A DNA stretch of 19,746 bases from an uncultured Flavihumibacter sp. (GTDB taxonomy: Bacteria > Bacteroidota > Bacteroidia > Chitinophagales > Chitinophagaceae): assembly GCA_946482545.1 (NCBI GenBank), contig CAMLRX010000093.1, forward strand, positions 1 to 19,746, written 5' to 3'. This document shows positions 15,689 through 19,746 of this stretch, one piece after another; position 1 is the stretch's first letter; each line of letters opens with the position of its first letter. The notes beneath the pieces were generated by a model. That model had not been told where the DNA came from and did no database searches. It saw nothing but the letters and a program-made list of their open reading frames with translations. The position numbers and the translations under genes were made by a program.

Positions 15689-16875
15689 TCACGATGTATG
15701 TGCGGCCCCTTCAGCACAAGGGGCAGGATTGGATGGGGTTGTATTATGAACATTACCCTTCTGTCAATGCTATTTTACGGAATGAATTACTGGCCCGTTG
15801 GAGCCGGACGCACCGGTGTTGGTACATTCCATTAGAAAAATATGTTTTTGACCAGCTTAAAAAATTGCTGGAGGGAAAGGTTGAACTGGACACCATTGAA
15901 TTAAAGCAATTTCTTGAAGAGCGGAAAGCGAACGAGTCTCCTGTTTTTTCCGATGAAGAGCATCAGGGGAAAGAGACGCTTCGCACTTATGCCTTAACTG
16001 GTCGGGCTTACCCGGAACTTTCGCCTGTAAATGAAGCAGTATTGAAGCGGGTGGTACAGCATCTGGTATTAAAACATTACAGTAAAAGCACAATTACAAC
16101 TTACCGTAATGAGTTGCATGTCTTTTTTAAGCTACTTGGTCCCATTTCCCCCGAGCATCTTTCTCCTGAAGACATCAAGCGTTATCTGCAGAAATGCGTA
16201 ACAGATGGCTTGACCGAGAGTACCTTACACAGCAGGATTAATGCTTTAAAATATTATTATGAGCGGGTCTTAAACAAAGAGAAGTTCTTTTTTGAAATCC
16301 CGCGTCCGAAGAAGCCCTTACTTTTACCCCGGTTCTTTACCCAGGACGAGATTACATCTATTATAAAAGCGGCGGGTAACCTGAAGCACCGTACGATGCT
16401 GATGTTAACCTACAGTGCCGGCTTGCGGGTGAGTGAAACGATAACTTTACGTGTCCCTCAGGTAGACGAGGGGCGTCGGTGTATTTTTATTCACAGGGCC
16501 AAGGGTAAGAAGGATAGGATTGTGCAATTAAGTCCGGTTTTGGTGGTTGTGCTCCGCGAATACAAAAAGGAGTACAAGATTGCTGCTGAGGGGTATTTAT
16601 TTAGTGGTCAGCATCCGGGTCATCCGTATAGTTCACGTAGTCTGCAATTGGTTTTAGAGCGAGCTAAGAAGCGGGCTGGCATTTTGAAACCTGGTAGCAT
16701 CCATGCGTTGCGGCACAGCTTCGCAACTCATTTACTGGATAAGGGTACAGATGTGACGATGATCATGAAGTTATTGGGGCATAATGATATAAAGACTACG
16801 TTAAGATACCTTCATGTAACGAATCGGGATTTGTTACAGGTTGTTAGTCCGATTGATGATCTTAATTTAACGTAG
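15685..16875 (+). CDS. Tyrosine recombinase (site-specific integrase), candidate cassette integrase
   Basis: The 396-residue protein has all catalytic residues of the tyrosine recombinases: R248 in SAGLRVSE, a lysine in RAKGKKDR (271-278), H340 and R343 in HALRHSFATHLL, H366 in LLGH, and the nucleophile Y375 in TTLRYLHV. Residues about 115-205 are the SAM-like core-binding domain. Residues 1-110 are an unusual N-terminal extension with RWSRTHRCWYIPL, seen also in other Bacteroidota recombinases. The extra helix segment that integron integrases carry before the HxxR box is missing: only about a dozen residues join LREYKKEY to YLFSG. A second ATG (15694) is possible. The stop lies 94 bases before the first cassette boundary, and the gene points toward the array, opposite to classical integrons. 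It may be the enzyme that moves the cassettes, or an unrelated XerC/D-like neighbour. Confidence 0.93.
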   Translation: MITMYVRPLQHKGQDWMGLYYEHYPSVNAILRNELLARWSRTHRCWYIPLEKYVFDQLKKLLEGKVELDTIELKQFLEERKANESPVFSDEEHQGKETLRTYALTGRAYPELSPVNEAVLKRVVQHLVLKHYSKSTITTYRNELHVFFKLLGPISPEHLSPEDIKRYLQKCVTDGLTESTLHSRINALKYYYERVLNKEKFFFEIPRPKKPLLLPRFFTQDEITSIIKAAGNLKHRTMLMLTYSAGLRVSETITLRVPQVDEGRRCIFIHRAKGKKDRIVQLSPVLVVVLREYKKEYKIAAEGYLFSGQHPGHPYSSRSLQLVLERAKKRAGILKPGSIHALRHSFATHLLDKGTDVTMIMKLLGHNDIKTTLRYLHVTNRDLLQVVSPIDDLNLT

Positions 16876-16992
16876 TATATTTTTGAGTTATGCGCTTATT
16901 AATTTATAAAAATGGCGGTTTGGAGAGAAGGGGGGAGGTGGAAATTGAAGCGGGGCGCATAATAGGGAGTTGTAGGCAATTAAAACCGCCAA
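16876..16992 (+). other. Candidate attI-like site between recombinase and first cassette
   Basis: The first cassette joins at GTTGTAGGC (core G at 16969). Just upstream lie two interlocked inverted repeats: TTATGCGC (16888-16895) with GCGCATAA (16955-16962), and TGGCGGTTT (16913-16921) with AAACCGCCA (16983-16991). A second core-like GAGTTATGC sits at 16885-16893, 12 bases after the recombinase stop. TATTTTTG at 16878-16885 fits the TAnnTTTG -7 box and might drive cassette expression, but no good -33 box is present. Confidence 0.5.
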
Positions 16993-17520
16993 ATGACACT
17001 CAATGCACCTATTGACATAGACTTATTGACATTTATAAGGACTGGAAAGTTTGACTGTATAAAACTTGGGCAAACGAAAGAGTGGATAATAAATAATTTT
17101 CCAGACCCTGACGAATTGTATAAAAACAATTACAAAAGCCCTATTTGGCTTTATGGAAACATTGAATTTCATTTTTATGACGATCAAACTTTGTTTTTGA
17201 TTTATTCAGATTACATTGACACATTGAATGGTGGACAAAGTTTGCGATTGCATAAATGGATTTTCGACGAGCCGGAAAAGCTTACGCTTGAAAATGTTAC
17301 TCGACACTTAACTAAAGAGCGGATAGCATATAAATTGGAATATGGGACTTTTTCAAATGGATTCACGACTGCAGCAGTTGAAGTTGCCGCAAGTCAAGTA
17401 AAATTAAGCTTTAGCCTTCCAGAAAGCGACGAAGAAGAATACGATGATTATTTGAGGCGACTTAAAAATGCTGACAGTAACCTGTTCCTACTTTTTTCCT
17501 TTAGTTTGACTAAAAAATAA
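16993..17520 (+). CDS. Cassette 1: hypothetical protein
   Basis: The 175-residue protein starts 23 bases after the cassette boundary and ends 6 bases before the R'' box of its attC site, the compact fit expected of a cassette gene. It has no signal peptide or membrane segment and is probably cytosolic. The N-terminal part reads FIRTGKFDCIKLGQTKEWI, followed by PIWLYGNIEFHFYDDQTLFL and YSDYIDTLNGGQSLRLHKWI; this aromatic, beta-rich pattern resembles small accessory proteins found in many Bacteroidota and cyanobacteria, some near toxin or defence genes. The middle helix (LTLENVTRHLTKERIAYKLE) is charged, and an acidic run (ESDEEEYDDY) precedes the end. I do not recognise a named family or catalytic site. 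Confidence 0.8.
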   Translation: MTLNAPIDIDLLTFIRTGKFDCIKLGQTKEWIINNFPDPDELYKNNYKSPIWLYGNIEFHFYDDQTLFLIYSDYIDTLNGGQSLRLHKWIFDEPEKLTLENVTRHLTKERIAYKLEYGTFSNGFTTAAVEVAASQVKLSFSLPESDEEEYDDYLRRLKNADSNLFLLFSFSLTKK

Positions 17521-17526
17521 AGCTGC

Positions 17527-17655
17527 CTACAACAATAGTTTTGCAATAGCCGGGTAAGACGGTAAACGTGTTGTTCATTTTTCAAAGTAAATTCATTCTC
17601 GGTAAGACTGTTTACGTTTTCAACTCCCGGCCATCGCAAAGCCGTCACGTTGTGC
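17527..17655 (+). repeat. attC-like site of cassette 1
   Basis: This 129-bp imperfect palindrome begins with CTACAAC (R'') and ends with GTTGTGC (R', cut after G17649). Long arms TTTGCAATAGCCGGG (17540-17554) and CCCGGCCATCGCAAA (17626-17640) pair with two mismatches. An inner pair GTAAAC/GTTTAC forms a second stem, and GGTAAGAC occurs twice inside. The ten bases TGCCTACAAC at its left end (17524-17533) are the exact complement of the start of cassette 1 at 16969-16978 and differ from its own right end. Confidence 0.85.
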
Positions 17656-17739
17656 GTCACCTTAAACAAAACCTTTCGTTGACGATAAAATTATTTAATT
17701 GCAGGCGGTTCAAATATTGACTGTAATATTATTTACATA

Positions 17740-18195
17740 ATGGGATATTATTTAAGAGCATTTATTTGCAAGCAAGCGGACACTAATGTTTTCACCGACA
17801 ATTTTGACAAAGCAAAAAATGTAGAGATTGGGCAAGGTCTTAGTTTAATTCCAATGACAGAGCACCTCTATGACCAAATGAATGATCTTATAGTTTCAAA
17901 TTCAGTTGATGATTTTGAGTATTTGACTGATAATATTGAGGCTAATATTTTACAGAAGATAGGCGACAGAAAAATCGCTTATGTTGAGGCGGAGTATTTT
18001 GGTGGCGAAGGTGGACAGATTGCGATTATATGGGAGAATAATAAAAGAGAAAAAGTTTTAGACTATGGGCAGAACAAAATCAACGAAGTTTTGAAGGACT
18101 TTGGAGTAATTTCAGAAAATGGAGGAGATGAGTTTTCGACATTAGGTTTTGGATTGCACCGACATACAAGAGAGTGGCTCGAAGGCGCAGACTAA
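17740..18195 (+). CDS. Cassette 2: hypothetical protein
   Basis: The 151-residue protein starts 90 bases after the cassette boundary, leaving a longer leader than its neighbours, perhaps with its own promoter, although I found no clear one. It has no export signal. The start MGYYLRAFICKQADTN and the later IAYVEAEYFGGEGGQIAIIW with the ending FSTLGFGLHRHTREWLEG look like conserved blocks of a soluble alpha/beta protein. The family is unfamiliar to me beyond small accessory proteins of the same size in Bacteroidota and other phyla. The stop lies 10 bases before its attC site. No catalytic or binding motif can be named. Confidence 0.8.
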   Translation: MGYYLRAFICKQADTNVFTDNFDKAKNVEIGQGLSLIPMTEHLYDQMNDLIVSNSVDDFEYLTDNIEANILQKIGDRKIAYVEAEYFGGEGGQIAIIWENNKREKVLDYGQNKINEVLKDFGVISENGGDEFSTLGFGLHRHTREWLEGAD

Positions 18196-18205
18196 ATAGG
18201 CGAAC

Positions 18206-18335
18206 GCACAACAATAGTTTACTGAATAGCCGGGTAGACGGGTAACGTGGTGTTCAGTTTTTAGAATAAATTCAATCTCGGCAAGACTGTTTACGTTTTT
18301 AAACTCCCGGCCATCAGTAAGCCTTGCCGTTGCCT
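18206..18335 (+). repeat. attC-like site of cassette 2
   Basis: This 130-bp copy runs from GCACAAC (R'') to GTTGCCT (R', cut after G18329). Its arms TTACTGAATAGCCGGG and CCCGGCCATCAGTAA pair with a single unpaired A on one side, like the extrahelical bases that set strand choice in attC sites. ACGCACAAC at 18204-18212 is the exact complement of GTTGTGCGT at 17649-17657, where cassette 2 begins. The central part is nearly the same as in the other two copies. Confidence 0.85.
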
Positions 18336-18356
18336 GCTATACATCGACACCTAATA

Positions 18357-18860
18357 ATGAATTCCATTTTGACATTTTTTCTAGGACTGATTACTTGTGT
18401 AAGTTGTTATTCACAAGACGTAATTGGTATTGACAGTAAGTATCTGATAAGTTTAGAAGCTTCAGCAAGGGATCTCGAATGTGATACGGTTATCGTGAGA
18501 TCTTCAAAACAATCGCAGTTAATTATTCAATATCATAAAATCAACGACACGACTGTTTTAAAAACTGAGACAATTTACAATTATGAAGCAAGCTATAAGA
18601 AGCTTGTTTACATTCGGACTGTTTATTTCAGTGACAATAAAAAAATACTTGCTTGGACGCACAAGAGTTTGGATTCCGAAATTTTAGTGGCTGGAGAACT
18701 AAATTATTACGACAGCAAGGAAAAGCTATTGGAAACATTCAAATGGGGTTCTGGAGAAATAGGGTTGCGTATAAAGTATTTCTATGACAACAAAGGCGAG
18801 CTAATTAGGTCGCTAAGTTATCGGGGTGACCTGCTCGTTGAGACTAAAAGTTACCGATAA
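18357..18860 (+). CDS. Cassette 3: exported hypothetical protein
   Basis: I place the start at ATG 18357, 27 bases after the cassette boundary, giving 167 residues; an upstream TTG at 18324 would begin inside the attC site of cassette 2. The N terminus MNSILTFFLGLITCVSCYSQ is an export signal, either cleaved after YSQ or, less likely, a lipoprotein signal using one of the two cysteines. The rest is rich in beta strands with repeated Tyr/Lys/Asp turns (TIYNYEASYKKLVYIRTVYF, LNYYDSKEKLLETFKW, IKYFYDNKGELIRSLSY). The last two segments, each with the form Y-x-Y-D-x-K-x-x-L-x-x, look like the YD/MORN-like repeats seen in other secreted Bacteroidota proteins. Function is unknown. The stop lies 9 bases before its attC site. 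Confidence 0.78.
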   Translation: MNSILTFFLGLITCVSCYSQDVIGIDSKYLISLEASARDLECDTVIVRSSKQSQLIIQYHKINDTTVLKTETIYNYEASYKKLVYIRTVYFSDNKKILAWTHKSLDSEILVAGELNYYDSKEKLLETFKWGSGEIGLRIKYFYDNKGELIRSLSYRGDLLVETKSYR

Positions 18861-18869
18861 AAGTACATC

Positions 18870-18998
18870 AGGCAACAGCGGTTTACTAATAGCCGGGTAA
18901 GACGGTAAACTTGGTGTTCATTTTTCCAATTAAATTCACTCTCGGCAAGACTGTTTACGTTTTCAAATCCCGGCCATCAGTAAGCCGTTACGTTATGT
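18870..18998 (+). repeat. attC-like site of cassette 3
   Basis: This 129-bp copy runs from AGGCAAC (R'') to GTTATGT (R', cut after G18992). Arms GGTTTACTAATAGCCGGG and CCCGGCCATCAGTAAGCC pair over 15 of 18 positions. CAGGCAAC at 18869-18876 is the exact complement of GTTGCCTG at 18329-18336, where cassette 3 begins. The right-hand core opens cassette 4. Confidence 0.85.
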
Positions 18999-19026
18999 GG
19001 CATTTTAGAGCGACACCCTACAAAAA

Positions 19027-19746
19027 ATGAATATACAATTACCAACCAAAAAAGGACAGCCAAATACAACACCAACCATAGACTTTGAACAACTTGTAAT
19101 TGTCGGAGCTAATGGAGCGGGAAAAACTCGATTTGGGTCTGATATAGAAAGAAGATATCTTGGGCAAACGCACAGAATATCAGCTCAAAAATCACTTACA
19201 TTTCCAAAGGAGGTAAGTCCAACTTCAAAACAAAAAGCGGAAAAAGAATTTCTATTAGGTGGATACATTGATGGGTGGAGCGAACAACAAAATTTGCAAC
19301 GGAAAGTAAGTACGAGATGGGGAAACAACCTCAACACATCTTTATTAAATGATTTTGAAAAACTTCTTGTCTTGCTACATACCGAAGAATATGAAGAATC
19401 ATTATCATTTAAGGAAGGCAGAATAGCAAAGCCAACTACAAAATTGGACAGAGTTCAAAATCTTTGGGAGGCTGTCCTACCTCATAGAAAACTTCTCAAA
19501 AAAGCTGGAATAATTGAAACATATCCAACAGGAAATAATGCCGACTCATATAATGCTTCAGAAATGAGCGACGGCGAGAGGGTTATTTTTTATTTAGCAG
19601 GTGAAGTTATTTGTGCACCACCAAACTCTATAATAATTATTGATGAACCAGAAATGCATATCCATTCGTCTCTAATTAAGTCACTTTTTGATTTAATAGA
19701 AGCAGAACGTCCCGATTGCTCGATAATTTATCTTACCCATAACATT
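19027..19746 (+). CDS. Cassette 4: AAA/SMC-like ATPase, N-terminal part (runs off the window)
   Basis: The frame is open from ATG 19027 to the window edge (240 residues) and starts 34 bases after the cassette boundary. It has the Walker A motif GANGAGKT at 27-34, an ABC-type signature MSDGER at 180-185, Walker B IIIIDEPE at 202-209 and a switch histidine in LTHN at 237-239. This order and the short insert between Walker A and the signature fit the AAA_15/AAA_21-like group of SMC-type ATPases. Several such proteins (for example the AriA subunit of PARIS, and OLD-family proteins) work in anti-phage defence, often with a TOPRIM or DUF4435 domain fused or encoded next to them. That part would lie outside the window. 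ATPase assignment is firm; a defence role is inference from family and cassette setting. Confidence 0.88.
   Translation, partial: MNIQLPTKKGQPNTTPTIDFEQLVIVGANGAGKTRFGSDIERRYLGQTHRISAQKSLTFPKEVSPTSKQKAEKEFLLGGYIDGWSEQQNLQRKVSTRWGNNLNTSLLNDFEKLLVLLHTEEYEESLSFKEGRIAKPTTKLDRVQNLWEAVLPHRKLLKKAGIIETYPTGNNADSYNASEMSDGERVIFYLAGEVICAPPNSIIIIDEPEMHIHSSLIKSLFDLIEAERPDCSIIYLTHNI

Larger units (their letters stand above)
15685..19746 (+). mobile_element. Integron-like gene-cassette region with recombinase (3' end outside window)
   Basis: A recombinase gene is followed by four same-strand units, each with one gene and an attC-like palindrome. Using cleavage between G and TT of the GTT core, cassette 1 is 16970-17649, cassette 2 is 17650-18329, cassette 3 is 18330-18992 and cassette 4 runs from 18993 past the end. 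The first two are both 680 bp. In every complete cassette the left end of its attC is complementary to the first bases of that same cassette (10, 9 and 8 nt), which is the signature of cassettes that existed as circles. Cassette genes are visibly richer in A+T than the genes before 15436. The repeats are highly alike, as in sedentary chromosomal integrons. Confidence 0.82.

Noticed and set aside
15685..16875. Housekeeping XerC or XerD
   Set aside because: The N-terminal extension, the position beside the palindrome array and the lack of the usual Xer-type N terminus argue against it, though a distant Xer relationship is likely.
17527..18998. CRISPR-like array
   Set aside because: The repeats are about 130 bp, imperfect palindromes, and are separated by more than 500 bp holding genes; no cas genes are present.
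17527..18998. The three palindromes as ordinary transcription terminators
   Set aside because: They are far too long, lack a T-run after the stem, and their ends follow the cassette boundary rule, which termination does not explain.

Overview
The window comes from a member of the Bacteroidota, most likely Chitinophagaceae or a close relative. The signs are a SusD/RagB nutrient-binding protein, several DUF4369-type TlpA thioredoxins, signal peptides ending in AQ, promoter elements close to TTTG-N19-TAnnTTTG, and hairpin-rich intergenic repeats. I saw no rRNA, tRNA or CRISPR.

Bases 1-15436 look like ordinary chromosome. A truncated SusD-like gene is followed by three exported thioredoxin-fold proteins (1072-4869), a set that usually serves polymer uptake and envelope redox work. 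A hairpin-rich gap with a strong terminator leads to a secreted M1 metallopeptidase (5280-7268). It converges on an enoyl-CoA hydratase across a 23-bp perfect hairpin. An outer-membrane beta-barrel protein follows, then a repeat-rich gap, then gltX overlapped by a stand-alone cobalamin-binding protein. A small operon encodes two membrane proteins and a polysaccharide deacetylase. Then come a lipoprotein on the minus strand and a coupled tatD / type I asparaginase pair.

Bases 15437-19746 are an accessory region and the most interesting part. A 396-residue tyrosine recombinase is followed, in the same orientation, by A+T-rich single-gene units. Three near-identical 129-130 bp imperfect palindromes separate them. 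These palindromes behave like integron attC sites: each ends in a GTT core, and the left end of each is complementary to the first bases of its own cassette (10, 9 and 8 nt matches for cassettes 1, 2 and 3). Cassette boundaries follow as 16970-17649, 17650-18329, 18330-18992 and 18993 to beyond the window end. Cassettes 1-3 encode unknown small proteins. Cassette 4 encodes the start of an AAA/SMC-like ATPase of the kind found in anti-phage systems.

The recombinase lacks the extra segment that defines integron integrases (IntI), has an unusual N-terminal extension, and points toward the array rather than away from it. The locus is therefore either an integron-like system driven by a non-IntI recombinase, or an attC cluster beside an unrelated recombinase. 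The boundary with the array holds interlocked inverted repeats and may keep the remnant of a lost cassette. The recombinase start codon lies inside a hairpin.
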